This document shows, piece by piece, positions 12,871 to 26,900 of a stretch of 64,000 nt of DNA; positions within the stretch are counted from its first letter, which is position 1; every line of letters begins with the position of its first letter. The translations under genes were made by a program, and so were the position numbers. The stretch lies in NCBI GenBank assembly GCA_034336665.1, contig JAPFBE010000002.1:37675406-37739405 (forward strand), given 5' to 3'. Below the pieces are notes generated by a model. That model was not told where the DNA came from. It ran no database searches and worked only from the letters and a program-made list of their open reading frames with translations. This stretch comes from Luscinia megarhynchos. Its lineage: Eukaryota; Chordata; Aves; Passeriformes; Turdidae.

Positions 12871-15054
12871 CTGAGCACAACCAGTGCGCCCAGTGGCTGC
12901 TACTTCAACCACTGAGAAGCTGCTCCCTGACTGACAGTAAATGAGTAACTGGGGTCTAAGTGTGGCACTGCAGCCGGAGTAGAGAGCCCAAAGCTGGGAA
13001 TTTGCCTCTTAGATGAGTTTTCTAACCACTGGGGGGCTGGCTAAGAAATATTTTCACTTTTTTGGAGCTACGCTTTCAAGTTTCTAGACAGAACAGAAAA
13101 TATCTTGAAACTAATAACAATTTTTGTCATGGGATGAGGTAACCTTTTTTTTGTCCTGTCTCTACATCAGAAAACTGCTTTTCAGGTGGTAAGGAAACAT
13201 ACTGCATGGCTAATATGACTGTGACAAACACAGCCCAAGACTGATATACGAGCCTAGGAGCACAGATATTAGAGTGTCCAGGAGACCAAGCAAACTCATG
13301 CTGGGACACGCTGATGTGCTGCCTGAGGATGCACCTTCTCACCTTGCAACTCCTCTGTCAACCAGTCTCTGAACAAGCTGCTTCTTGTTTCTCTCTATGT
13401 GAAAATAGTAGCTTTTTAAAGGTAATATGGTAGACAATATGGCACTTATACTCATGGGCATCTTCAGAGTGCAAATAGACATCAACAGCCCTGTGCTCCA
13501 CACCGAGGAGCACACAGACTCCAAGAGGAGAGAGCCAGTTAGAAATAGCTATAATTACAGTAAAGAAGTCATAAATAAAAACAGTTATGGAAACGAAAAA
13601 GTTTCTAACTATTTAAATGGCAAAATTCTGGAGCAGCTCTGCAGAGATACTCAGACTAGAGAAAAATTAGGTAAATTAAAAAAAAAAAACCCAGACAAAC
13701 AAACTAATGTTAGGCAACCAAACTTCATAAAGTTAACAAACCATAGCTCTTAGTACCACAGAGCTCATCCTCTCGTTGGGTATATCAACCTGTTTTGACC
13801 AACCTGCTTTACTATCCTTGGAAACAAGCAAAATCCTAGTTATTTCACAATATTAGTCACTTTTCACTAATTTCCTTTTTTTTTACTATAGGCAATAGGA
13901 ATGGATAAATAAGTATTGCTGGCATCAGATACAAGGATGGTGTTAAAAGTCAAGGTAAAACAGAGAATGAACAATTTAAAAAAAGCTGTCAAGAAAAATC
14001 ATTCTTAGGAAAGGGAGGACGAATATTCAAAAATAAAACTAAAACTCTTCTTTTTGACAAAGTTGTATTGAAAACTGCTTTTTCTTCCTTAATTTCTTCT
14101 CCTCAAAGATCTGTGTGTTGGGGACCCCACTGAAGAAGATTCATCTAGGCTGTTTTGATACAGAGTGAAATGTTCCCAGTGCAGGAAGGCGCTTCCCCAA
14201 GGGATGGCCATGCAGGAGCCCTTGCCAAGGCAGATGCAAACGAGCAGTTTAGGGGTTTGCAGTGTTCTCCTAACCAGAGAGTAACTCTAGGGATACCTAC
14301 ACAGCAAGGCACATGCAAAAAAAGCCTTGCCATTGGTACCATTCATGACCCATGGGGGACAGGAAATACCATGTAGCAGGGAATGGTGTGCAATCCATAA
14401 ATTTTCCTGTGTATAGGGCTCCTATGTTCAGTGTTGAAGCAGTGCTAAACTGGATGGTGGGAACAGAGCTGGAGAAGAGATTGTTTTCAGTGCTGCAGAA
14501 CATCTGAGAGAATGCTGGCTTGCTGAGTTGCTCAGCTAGTTCTTACAAACAGGAATTATTTCCCCATGTGTGCAGATTTCAGGCTCTTCTTTTCTTTCCT
14601 CATGAATACACAGATGTACATATCATCATAGGCAACCAAGGAATGTGAGGTGAGAAAAATACAGCTGATATCTTTTGGGTCTCTTCCCTTACTCTGTCAG
14701 AGGAAAAAGTCACTCAGCCAAGAAAGGGAACTGATAAACCTTTGAGACAGCCTAATTCATTCAGGCCATCAAAAAGCAAAGAAATACACACACAGCCCCA
14801 TTCATCCTGGTGCCCTTGCTGTACATTAATAAGAGATGTATTCACCCTTTCAGGGGCTCTCAGTACATCCTTTCATTTTGGACAGTGCCTCATTCACCTT
14901 CTCCTGAAGTGCTTCTTTCCAGTAACATCAATCTAGGAGGCCATCAGCCCTGCATGCTTGATAATTTCCAATTAAAACAGCAACATCTGCATTGTATAGG
15001 AGGAAAAAATGCTGGAAGACTAAGGAGGCCAATTTCTAAGTTTAGCTGTCAGAG

Positions 15055-15145
15055 GTGCATGTAACCTAATTTAAATGTGATGAAATTAGACCATTTGCCC
15101 TAATTTTCATGCATTTAGCATTATCTCAAGAATACTGATGAGGAT
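15055..15145. promoter_or_regulatory. Candidate short conserved non-coding element
   Basis: AT-rich, non-repetitive patch with CCTAATTTAAAT, GAAATTAGAC, CCCTAATTTTCATGC and CATTTAGCATTATC. Homeodomain-like cores are dense over 90 bp. Weak evidence. Confidence 0.15.
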
Positions 15146-18100
15146 AGAATGAACACCTGAGAGCAGCTAGCAGGCAGCATGGTCACTGTGCTGTATCACA
15201 TTCAAGGTTTGATTTCAGATGGTAAAATGGAGTTATAAAAATGAGGGATAGAGGTAGGCTGTCTGGCTCTCCAGCTTGTTTGGGAATGGGAGAATGCCAG
15301 CACCCTCCCTTCAAAATCACATTGAATTCTTCTTTTGCTTCTGCTAGCCTGCTCTGCCTGTGTATGGAAATAAACTCATACTGTTTATTCTTTTAGGGGA
15401 GAGGGTTGCTCTTTGAGAGGTGCTGGTGGGAAAATTGGGATGGGGGGGATTGTTTGCTTGCATTTTACTTTTTGACTAAATGGAGGTAGGAAGAGGAAAG
15501 CATTGCTCCTTGAGTCAGTCCATAAGTAGCAAAGACACTACTACTTCCATCTATTGGTAGAAAAGTAAAAATTATTTTACTTACTTTCCAAAGACAGGAA
15601 TTACAAGAATTTCTAGTGCCATCTATGAGTGAACACAGAGAATTGCCAGTATGCCTATGTGACACACACATGCACACACACAGAGATATATAAAATACAG
15701 AAATGCACATTGCTCATGTTTCCATCTCTAAGTCCACACAAGATCTTTGTGAATAAAATAATTTTGCAGCTATTTAATAGACACACTTGAATAAATCCAA
15801 TTGGAGTTAGCAAAACTTTAAAACTCGTCCCCCTAGTCTAAGGTACCATCCAAACTAGATGACATTCAATCTGTCACCACAATGCACAGTTCTCAAAGAG
15901 AAGCCTAAAGGAGATACCTGAGCTCAAGTCTCTAAACTCCCGTAAATTGCAGCAGTCCAGGGTCAAAATCTGCATTTGACCCATCCCACATTAAAGAGAA
16001 ACATCTTCCCACCACCCCTGCAGTAGTTCAGTGTTTTTAAAATACATCCTAATTGAAAATCAGCTGAAAACAGCAAGATACAAAATCCAGTTGTTGTCCT
16101 CAACTCACCCCTGAAAAGACAAGCATGATCCACCTGGAATTCCCCCCTGGATCTTACTGGGAAGCAATTTAAAACCTCAGAATGATAATTATCTTTTTCT
16201 GATACTCTATAGGTTGAATTTAAAATGCTTTTGAATACTCGTCATTAGAGATTGTCAGAAGCAGGGATGTGGGAAATCACATACTGTAATATTTCTTCTT
16301 TGGGTGTTCCCAGATGTATCAATTTCAAAAAGTGCAACTTATGCCTGGGAGAAACTTTGTTTTATTTCTCCTCACTCGCATCTCAGTTTATTTCCTGGGA
16401 TTTTTCTCTCCAAAGAGGACAGTAGCAAAAAGAAGTGGCAATCCAGAAAATAAAGAATGGTTATATTGGGTTCCACAAGAGAACAACATTAAGAAAAGGA
16501 CTACAACATATCTTGAAAAACACATTACTTTCCCCTGGGGGAAAAATTTAGGAATTCACATTAAGGCAATATTCATTTGCAGAACCTCCTTAACACAAAT
16601 TTGCGACATAAAGTATTATAAAGGCTGTCATAAAAAGTGAATCACCAGGAAAATATTTCCTGGTATATTTTTTTACTACTATAAAATAAAACAGAGCAGA
16701 GCCCCTCACCAAGCAGAGCATGTGAGATTAGCCCAGCACCAGCACTGCCTCTCAGCTCTCTGCAGGGATGTGCCTCGTGCAGCAGCACAGGCAGTGTGCA
16801 CATTTCCACTGCAAGTTTTCACATCCACGTGGCCCTAGGTCAAGTGAATAGATCCACCTGGGCCAAGTGGTCCTGGGTTTTCATATGGAAATAGGCAGTG
16901 TCTCATTAGGCTGTGGAGAGATGCTCACAGAAGTAAAAATTGCAATGTCTGCTCTGGTTATGAAGTTATTTTTAGTTTTAGGGGAATGTTCAAAGAAAAA
17001 CCTTTTGGAGTACGACTCAATTTCTACATTAAACAGCACAGAAAGTGTATTATTTGTTTTGTGCTTCCTTCAGCTTCTCTCAAAAGCAGAGGTCAAAGGA
17101 GACTTTCATTAGCTGGGGACTTGCATTTTCTTGATATCAGGTTCAGGGAAAAAGTTCAGCTAAATATGGATTACCAAAGGAGCACTTAAACCAAAAAATG
17201 TCCCCCAGAAACAGAATCTCAGCAAGAAACGTACATAATCATGCACTTATCACTGGGAGGCATCAATGGAAAATGGGAGGGGAATAGAGGGGGATGTTAC
17301 ATCCATTGTATTTTTACCTAAGTATTTTCCTCTGAATAAGAACATTTTATGTTAGTTTAAAAATGACATCTAATTTATAGTAGACCTGACTGAACTAGGG
17401 ACCATTTTCCAGAATCAAGCATAAAGGTGAGATAAAAATCAAACTCCAGAATCTTTCAAGTTAATACATTTCAGTTCAAAGGATGTGAACGTACAAAAGC
17501 ATAAAAAGATATACATTTGCTTTTCAGTAACCAAATGCCAGAAAATTACTGAGAAGGGCAATGTACAGCAGAGTCCTTCCCTGACACCCTTGCTGCAAAG
17601 CAGGTGTAACTTAGTAAGTTTGTGTTTTACATGGGGTTCTGGCACGACATTATGAAACACACTCTGTCCTGCTCTGATCTTTCCCTTGTCCTTGCAGTCC
17701 TTCAATTTCTGTGATGTATGTATGTTTCCAGACTGTGTGCACCTGGATTTTGTCTTTATTCCATCCCATGGAAGATCAGTTGGGAAAGAATGCAAGTGCT
17801 CCTGTCATTGGGCTTTCCACCCACACCCTAAGGCATAAAGTTCTTCTAACAAATCCGTGTGTGTCAGTAATTAAAATATAACTGCAAATAAGTATTTCAC
17901 CTACATGGAGACACTATGGCATGCCTCATCTTTCTCTAAGCCATTTATTACAAGACAGCAAAATTTTTGATTCCTTTACCCAGGATTTATCTATTTTTGC
18001 ACCTCAGAAGTCTGTGTAGATACACAGTGAGGAGCAATGGCACAAATGCTTGTAAATTTATCAAGGGACATGTTTATGCAATTTCAGCACATTTTCAAGC

Positions 18101-18290
18101 AATAGTGATAAGTAGGTTTTTAACAAAGGTCCTTTATCTGATCTGGTTGCCTGAGGAATTACCTTTCTTTCATAAGATACCACCATGAAAAAGACATAGT
18201 CTGGTTCCTCAAGTGGAAGAGAACAAGAAGAGCTTCAATTTTCTAAAGAATATTACTAGCCTAACTTTTATTTTTCTAAATGTTAATAAG

Positions 18291-18381
18291 ATTTCCTTGG
18301 GGTTTAGTTTTTCAGGGATTTTTTTTATGGCGTTTGGTTTGGGTTTTTATTTTCCTTTGGTGTAGGGATTTTTTAGGGGGA
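18291..18381. repeat. T/G-rich low-complexity tract, about 90 bp
   Basis: Runs of T broken by GG, GGG and GGGG on the plus strand, of the same kind as the longer tract at 21039. Confidence 0.85.
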
Positions 18382-21038
18382 AGAAGAAAGGATACACTTA
18401 CCTTGGTATATTAACAGAAATTTGGCTATGTGGCAACTTCATGTTTTAGTTTCATGTTCTAGATATATACAGCTATTTTTGTGCATGCTAAACTGCATAA
18501 TTAAAACTAATGAGAAAATAGTTGATTAAACAAAAAAAGCAACAAGCATATTTGAAAAAAGCCAGGAGAGACCTTCAGAAAATAGATTTGCAGGCAGTGG
18601 GCAGTGGCTACCATGCACATTTCTTCATGGGAACTGAGCCCAGGAAAAGCCCTTTGGTTTTGCCCTTGAAAGTAGTGCATCAAGGTAAAAAAATTCAATT
18701 AACTAAAAAGCAGAAAGACAAGTTTTTAGAAAATTCTTCTGAGAGTTATGAAAATAGATCGTTATTTTTCTCTTCTTTATTACTACACACTGCCTGCATT
18801 GATGTAGACTTATAACAAAATTGACCAGATACACAAATCTCTATTAAAAGAAACTAGAAATACAGAGCAAATCAAATTAGCACCTTTTGACAAAAACAAA
18901 GACATTAAGGGGACCAGTTTGTTCTGGCTTTCTCAATAAAATATAATAGTCCTTTAATTATCACCTGGGCATAACATTTTTAAACATAAATTGTGAAAAT
19001 GCATCCAAAAAGTAATGAAATCACCCCCAAATTTCACAGGGCAGGTTTTCATACAAAAAGCCCTCTTTGGAGTTAAACTGGTGAGCTTTTTTCCCCACTT
19101 CATTTTAAAATAAAAAAAGTCCAGCCAAACAAAAAGAGGACGCAAGAGAATTATTTTTCCCCTCAAAATTTTTTATTTAGATATCAATTTCATTCCCCTT
19201 TCCACTCAAGGTCCTTGCTCAGCTCTACTTTTAACCTTTTATTTTTAAAACAAAGAGGGAAATAAGAAGAGAACTTGAAAATTCATGCAAAATAAGGCTA
19301 CCTAATTTGCTAAGGCAAACATTCCTATTTAGAATCCTGGGATTGACCAGCATACCAATTTGTTCCTGACATTGAAGCTAGAATGTGAAGGAAGGGTACC
19401 TCTGCCACTTGCTGGGATTCAAGTGTGTCATACTCTGCACACATCCTTCCCTGCTCGGGCTGAGAAGGGTGAGTCAGTGTCTCTCCCTAGAGAGCCTCCA
19501 ACCATGGCATTACAGAGTAGTAGTTTTGTAAATTCCATCATGAGGGTTTGCCTTCAGCCACTAATGATGGCAGAATGAGTCGTTCCTTTCATATTTTAGG
19601 AAATCCACTTTACTTACTCTCAGTGGAGTCAGGTTTGGTGGAGGAATTTTGACCAATCTGTACCAATTTCTCCCCAGTTTCATATCCTTGGCTGGTTTGG
19701 CCCAGTGGAGAGCACTTCAGCTGGCTGCTGCTCTTGGCATGGGACAGTGACCTGGCAAGTCACTGGTGCCTGGGCAAAGAAGCTGCTGGTTCTGCCATGG
19801 CATTTCCCTGGCCCAAAGCAGTTTGTGTGCCAAGGGCTGGAATACAGCAGTGGGTACTCACCAGAGTACAGCTCTATGCCATGCTTGTGCCATGAAAATC
19901 TCTAAAAGCTGAGGTCCCTACACTCATCTATCAATGGACTCGTGACAAAAATGGATGAAATAAAAGCCTGATGGTATAAGTCAGAATAATCTTATTATTT
20001 TCACCAACATAGAGTTAACAATCGTTTGCACTAGTTGCAAAGCTGGTCTCTCATGTGTAATGGATGACACAACAAAGCTGCTGGGGAGGAAGAATAGATA
20101 TGTCCTCCCACTTCTTAATGAAGAAGCTCCATGCATTAAAATGCTCAACAGATAGAGGTGACTCCTAAGAAGTCAGCATGCATCATGTTCAAAGATCTCA
20201 GATATTCTGCTGGTAGGTGATAATTTTATTTTATCTTCAGCTGTCAGTGTTAGTCAATTGTAATGCTAAGTAAGGTTGCATCACTTGCTTTCCTCGGCTG
20301 TAAGGAATGGGATGTTTTACTCAGGTCTGAGCAAATTTTTGCTACAAGCTCTCCAGTAATTCTCAAGGTACACTTTGAATTTGAAAAGCTTTTCTACATC
20401 TAAGGACTAGGAGTGAGTTTCTCTTTGAAACAGGGTTGATTTATTCTCATGGCTGGTGCAGCTGGAAGAACAGAACCACCAGCAAATAGCTAAATTTGCT
20501 ACAACAAATTGAGCAAATCCAGCTCAATTTATTGTATATTAAAAGTTTGCTAGTTGTTTTCTCCCTGCAAACATATTCCAAACAGTTAGACAAAAGTTTT
20601 CAGGAAATAAGTCTCTTTACAGCTAGTAAAGCACATAGAAGTTGGAGTTGGATCTGTCTGCCATAAGTATCATCTCCAAGGGCTATGACAGCTGATTTTA
20701 GGAGATGTCTGGTACTCCTGCAACAGAAAATAATGCTGGGATGACATCTTGGAGTCACCATCCTCAAATGTTTCCTTTCCTTTACTGTGGCAAAACAGAA
20801 AGCAAAACATTTCATTTCAGCAACTTCTGGCTTCAGCACTGCTTTCTCAGCAAGATGTAAAGACAAGATAAAAAAGACAGCAGTAACTTTGCCTGTAGAT
20901 GGGTCAGAGAAAATTTTCATGGAAACAACTTTCCTTTCATCCATAAGATGAAGTTCAATGACTGCAGCACAGTCAGGTCCAAAGCTATTACACATATAAG
21001 TAAACAGCTCAGATATTAATACACAGCAGAGATAATCT

Positions 21039-21274
21039 GTGGGATTTTTTCTTTTTGTGGGTTTTGGGGTTTTTTGGAAGGGGGACTTTTTTGTGGTTTT
21101 TTGTGTTGTTTTGTGGGGTTTTTGGTTTTTTTGTTGGCTTTTTTGTTGTTGTTTTTGTTGTTTTACTTCATTTTGTTTAGTTTTGGGGGGTTTTGGGGGG
21201 TTTTGTTTTGGTTTGGTTTGTTTGGGTTTTTTGAGGTTTTTTTGTTTGTTTTGTTTGGCTTTATTTTCTTTTAC
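21039..21274. repeat. T/G-rich low-complexity tract, about 235 bp
   Basis: The plus strand is almost entirely T and G, with many GGGG and GGG runs separated by T runs and very few A or C. The open frames across it, rich in Phe, Gly, Leu, Cys and Trp, follow from composition and are not genes. The strand asymmetry is extreme compared with both flanks. Confidence 0.95.
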
Positions 21275-23339
21275 TGACTTTAATACTTGGGATTTAGCTG
21301 AAAAAGAATTTACAACTGTGTCTCTGCAGACACAGGAAACTGGTAAGGCTCCTGCTCCAAGTACATTCTTCCTGTGATTTAATCCTCATAAGGGTCAGCA
21401 AAATAAAATTGAATATTTAGACTTTATGAGACCTGCCACCACCTTTTCCTGGCCCATCCAGAAAAATCAGGGTACAGCAACCAACACTGTACTGCAGAAA
21501 CACAGGACTGGCCCAGCCTTTCCCAAGGCAGCACAATGTAGATCAAAGAACTTAACAGAAAAACCATGTTTCAACAAAGGTAAGTTTTCAGAAACAGGCC
21601 TGAGATTAGAGAAGCAAATGCCCAGCTCTCAATAGCTGAGGGTGAGTAAATCAGAGACCCAGGGGCTGAGCACTTGCTGAAGCCAGGGTGCAGCTGTGCC
21701 CACACTGCAAGGGAAACCTGCAGAGGAGAGAGCTGGCCTGGGTGAACAGCCCAAGGGCAGAGGGGTTTTTGATGGGTGGGGAGATGGTGGTGCAGAGGGC
21801 TGAGCCATGTCTGCCTCCTGCCAAGCCCTGGCAGGCAGCTTGCAGTGATCCCCAAACCCCAGGGCCACTGCAGCATCCAGAGATCAGCTGCTGGGGTTTT
21901 CTCAGGGCACCTGCAGTGTAAGTGCCCTGTGCCCAGAATCTCACCTTCAAGGCACAGACTGCCCACTGTTTTCTGCCCGTTCTGAGCCCTCTGAGGATGG
22001 CTAACTGCATCAGAAGGGCACACAGATCATTTCCACCAGGCCAACTGTGAGCAAATACATGCATTTGGGAAGGGATTTCAGATACAACGCTGCAGCAAGG
22101 ATGACCTTGCCTGCTGTGCTGTCCAACATGTGGGGGCAATCTCTGAGGAGCCCATCTGTGAAAGTGGCAGCCTGTGTCAGCCTCCTCCCTCCTCCATGCC
22201 ACAGCAGAACCCTTGTGAGGCTGCCCATTAGTTCAGGACGTTCATTCACTGAGCATTCACACACATTTTGCTTCAGTCAGGAAGGGTATTTGATTAGTAC
22301 CAAACTGCTTTGTAACAGTAATTCGTACAGGACCAACCTACCTGCACTGAAAGGGAACTAGGAATGTGGAGATAAAGCTGAAAGGTCTCTTCTCAAAGAC
22401 ACAATATCTGAAGAATAACAAAAGTGTATTTCTGGATCTGTGGAGTGGAGGTCATAGGCTGAAGTGTTTTCCATCTGCAAAGCATCTTTTCCATCTTCTT
22501 AGCCCACCAAAGAGGAGCTTTTTTTATACCTGTGTCCAAACACAAACAATAGAGTTGGGCAATTTTCACCTGAATGGATAGACATGTTGCCAGTATATTC
22601 TCTACATTATTAAATGGCCAAGAAAATTGCTCCTTATCCGTTTCTAGATGTAGATAGAAGCATAGTTCTGTCAGTGAACTCATTGCCAAAACAATAATTC
22701 CTTGTATTACATGACTATCTTGTAGACATATCTGCTACAATCCTTTGCTATGTTTAATTAGACATTCATAGCTAGCTCAAAAAATGTAGTAAGCTGCACA
22801 GTTACTAATTAATCAATATAAACAAACTGCTGTGCCTTGAGTCCCTTAAGAGGAACAGAGGAAAAGAGACAGCAGCTATTTTTGCATCACAGTGACTCAG
22901 GGGTACTGCTCTACGTGCTGAGCAGTTTGTATTTTCCAGAGAACATCCACACCTTTTCATTTCAACAGTAAACTCCAGAGAAGTGCTCCTTCAGTTGAGC
23001 ACACACTCCACAAATTTCTCACATAAACCTGAGAGAGGATATTTAAGAGTCATACACCTAAAATGTGCCGTGAATACTTGAAAAGGAGAGGTTTTGATGT
23101 GTGTCAAAACACGAACAATTCAGCCAGGAATTGTCAAAGTGAGAGCTTAAATCTCACAAGGTTAGCACTTCCACCTGCAAAAAGAAACACTAAAAGAAAC
23201 TTGAAGACCACCTGTAATGTGGGAAAAAACCCTCTGAGACTGTGGACAAACTGCAGTGGCTCAAGGAAAAGAGACATACTCATATTTGAAGGAAAGGCTT
23301 CATGTGTTAGGAAGAGAATAAATTTGGACAGTAGAGGGA

Positions 23340-23910
23340 CAACAACACTTTACTGCTGTGACTTCCAAGATTTGGGGAAATTACACAGGGAGGAGAGCAG
23401 CAGGGGCAGGGCTGGAGACACACACCTGTGTGGTGGATCTCTGCTGAGGAACTGCAGCCCATGAAGGATGCACAACAGGATGAGGAGCAGTGGGTGGTGT
23501 GGATGTGCAGAAAGAGCCTGCTCTGCACCAGCCCAACCTCATGGGTCACCTGTCACTCACTCAAAGGGACAGGGAGGGATTGAGTACAACACGCAGGGAA
23601 AGGAGGGACCAGGAAAGGTGGAGCAGAGCTGTTGGACTGAATATCAGTGTGGGGAAAGGGGAAGAAAGACATTTCCCTCAGGGCTTGATTTCTTGATCAG
23701 CCCTTTATTTTCCCCCTCAATAGCCAAAGTAGTTGCTAGAAGTTTCTGTTAATTGGAAACAAATTGAATTAAATTAAATTTAGATCCCTGAGTGAAGACT
23801 GCTTTTCTTGTGATGAGAGGTCTTAATTTGCTTGGCATTTTCACACAGGTCTAGGCTGCTTTTTTTTTTTTTTTTTTTTTTTCCCCAATCACAACAGTGA
23901 TAGGGGGATA
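23340..23910 (+). mobile_element. Degraded ERVL-like LTR remnant
   Basis: The stretch containing GTGGTGGATCTCTGCTGAGG, then AACTGCAGCCC, and further on the A/T-rich segment ATTGAATTAAATTAAATTT followed by GAGTGAAGACTG, resembles a common avian ERVL LTR type as I remember it. In that type an AATAAA-bearing TTGGTAATAAATTAAATTAA block precedes a GAGTCTG. Here the poly(A) signal is mutated. A T23 tract at 23860..23882 interrupts the end. Boundaries are approximate and no coding remnant is recognisable. Confidence 0.4.
23860..23882. repeat. T23 homopolymer
   Basis: Twenty-three consecutive T on the plus strand, inside or at the edge of the ERVL-like remnant. Confidence 0.97.
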
Positions 23911-26900
23911 TTTCTTCTTGAGGACAGGGATGCTCAACATCCAACACGTGATGCCTATGGCAGGGGACTGCAGGGCAATGAAAATGTTGGCATTTCCTGG
24001 CTATCACTTCTGAGGACATTCATTCCTCAAACCTTCCCCTGCCACAGCCCAGACTGAGCTGGGGACAAGTGGCAAGAGCAGCTGTGCTCTGGCCTATTTC
24101 TGAAAACAGAGTGTGAAGGGAGGCTACCACCCTTGTCACTTCACACAGCCTTGGGTTGGCAACAAACTGGGACTTACCTGTGCACAAACACCAGCTGTTC
24201 TGGCTGCACCACCACACCTAGTGTGTGTGTGTTTGGGAAATCCAGCCCCTCATGAGCCTTGCAACCACAGCTGGAGGCTGGTGCATGTTCAGCAGCGAGA
24301 CCCATGGGGAGCAGCACTGCTGTGAAGCTGCAAGTGGCAAACCAGCCATCACACACGTGGTAAGCCCCAAAGCAACTTCTGCCTCCTGAGAGACTCCACA
24401 GCTTTTGGTTCACACAGGAAACACTGTCCTCTCCCGTCCATAAATCATGGCAGCTCAGGAGAAACGAATGCCTGCATAGCAAAAGGATTACAGAGTGTTC
24501 CTTAGGAGGTCAGGAGAGTCCAGAGCATTTCAATCAGCTCTTTGATATTTGCAATCTAGGCAAAGTCCCAGGTCACTGGTTTAAGGATTAGAAAAAATAA
24601 CAGAAATATTTCTTAAACTGGCTTTGAAATCTGCAAATGCCTTATGCAACAGGAAGACCAGGCTCCAGGAACAAGGCAGTGCCAGCAGCCTGCTCAGCAG
24701 CACAGGAGATGGTGTCCTCTCAAGAAATATTTGCATTTTTCGGGTGGGACCAGGGTTCATGGACACAGAAGATAACAGAACTGTGTGATGCCTTCACAAT
24801 TGGACATCAATACCTAAACACTGGCTTAAAAATGAAGCTGTGTTGGTCTCAATTAAACATTACATGAGTGCTTAAAATAAAAGTAGACAGGAACACACTG
24901 AGCTCCAGAAACAGTTCTCCACTGCTTGAAATTGAGTTCCATTTCCAAGATTTGCTGGTGACACTGAACTATTTTGGGTGCATTCCAGAGGAAACTGGAG
25001 AAAGGTGGAAAACCAGACAAAATGTTGTCACATTGAAGGCATGCAATTTGAACTGTTTCCAAGTTATACTAGGTACTGAATTGAGTACATCAATTCAGAT
25101 GAGGCACCACTGTATTTTAATAAAGAATTTAGTACCAGTCTCTGGACAATCTTCCAGTGACCAAAAAACCAACCAAAAAAAAATCTAAAAGGAAACAAAA
25201 TGTTACAGAACATAGAAAGGCTTTCAACTAGTTCATCAGACAAGTGAGCTAGTATCTAGCTAATAACTCAAATTCTGCTTATCTTCTTTTGAGCAATATA
25301 GCTAAGGCAGTATTTGAAGGTATCACAGGATAAGTGTGTGCGTTCCACAAGAAGTTGGGCTGATATAAACCATTTTTTTAAAATATGCTACTTCAGGACA
25401 CGTGGCTTTAAGTGCTGACCATATAAAAGAACAACCTTTCTTAGAAGTCTTAGTTGTCAGCATGCAATGTAAGATTTTTAAAGAAATCAAATTATATGAG
25501 TAGTTGCAGCAAACTTTACATCCCCACCTAGCAAAGCACCAAAATGAAGTTCTCTCTATCTTCAGAGAAATGTAAAGCATCAATGCTGCCTCAAAAATTT
25601 CTAATGCTAAGCTCTGTCAGACTCAGGAATGTTCAGAGGGCCCAGGATGCTGAGGGAAGAGATGTAGGAAAGGTGCTTTAGAGAGAAATTTATGTGGTGA
25701 TCTGTCACCCACAAAGCTAATGGCCTTAGGGGGTTAGGGAATAGGGAAGGCTCAGCCATCTGCCTTGTAAAGTCAAAGTCCTTGGGTCATCAGGGATATG
25801 GCAAAGGCTTTCAGGGAGGAGCCCCTCTTCAGGATGAGTTCCATTTAACATCTGTATGAGTGACTAGAAAAGATGAATAACATATTAATGACATTTACAG
25901 ATGCTGATTAATTATGAAATGAAGCAAAGAGCTAGTATGCAGATGAAAGGCAATAAGAAAATAGCGAGGCATACACATAGAGTCAACACACACACACGTT
26001 TATATGAGTGCACACATCAGCTTCCAAACATAGTGAGGGAAATTATTTTCTGAATTACTGTTTTTATTGACATTGGACTCACTCTCTTGAATGGCTGAAT
26101 GAAAGCACTTCTCCATCAAATGCAAGCATCTAATAATATCTTTTACTGCTGTGGGCAATACTGTCGATCTAGATCTTTGCTTCCACTAAGGAAATTTCGA
26201 CCAGATTCCTGATAATTTTTTCTTCCTATCTTCTGTTTTATCTTTTGTATGTCTGTGTTTTAAAAGCAGCATGTGAAAGCATTTCAGGTAAAGTCCAAAA
26301 GGGAAAGGGTAAAAGTGCAAATGAAAACCTGTTAATTTTTACCTGAGGAATCAAAACTTTGGTTGTGATATGTCCTGGACATGACCTGGTAGTGAGAAGA
26401 GGAGCAAAAGGGGTGTGATTCCTGCAGGTGAGCAGAGCTTGCAGGGACTGTTGGAGCTGGGTCTCTCTGCCAGACAAACACACCCAATGCTTTCAAGCCC
26501 TTTCCCTCTGACTGGATTCCAGATGGGGCTGCCTGCTGGATGGATAGCAGGGGAACGGCAGCCAAGGCCTGAACATCTTCCCAGCTGCTCAGGGCTGGCA
26601 GGGTGGTTCTTTTCTTTGCAATTACTCTGTGACCTGTCAAAGAAAAGTTTTTAATTTTTCACTTCTGAACACCGGGAGTCAGGGCTGTTCACAGCCAGTG
26701 CAAGGTCAAACCACTGAACTATTGCTCGTCTTCCATTTTTTTCTTTTCCTCTAGGAAAACCTTTTCACAAACTGCTTGAAAATCCTGGTTTTGATTAGCA
26801 CTGCCAGGTACATCTGCACTGCACAAAGATGAGGATGTGAGGTGACAGGGTCACCTGCAAGCAGCAGGGAGAAGTATCAGGAACATTGATTGCTGTGTAT

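Larger units (their letters stand above)
10338..23339. other. Gene-free stretch, 13 kb
   Basis: No exon, RNA gene or CR1 seen. It holds the two T/G-rich tracts (18291, 21039), two weak regulatory candidates (12660, 15055) and a GC-richer patch at about 21640..22250 that lacks a CpG-island character. Open frames of 100 to 183 codons lie in that GC-rich patch on both strands and look like composition effects. Confidence 0.55.

Noticed and set aside
15340..15400. AATAAA-containing segment resembling an LTR R region
   Set aside because: Only the poly(A)-like motif and T-rich downstream sequence fit; no LTR ends or direct repeats found.
20600..20995. 131-codon minus-strand open frame with a protein-like look
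   Set aside because: No family recognised and no flanking splice or promoter signals. It could be tested by cross-species codon analysis, but I cannot support it.
21039..21377. Phe/Gly/Leu-rich open frame that looks like a membrane protein
   Set aside because: Produced by the T/G low-complexity tract, not by coding sequence.
21571..22202. Overlapping minus-strand frames of 150 and 183 codons
   Set aside because: Both frames, and several on the other strand, are open because of GC-rich, stop-poor composition. There is no family resemblance or splice pattern.
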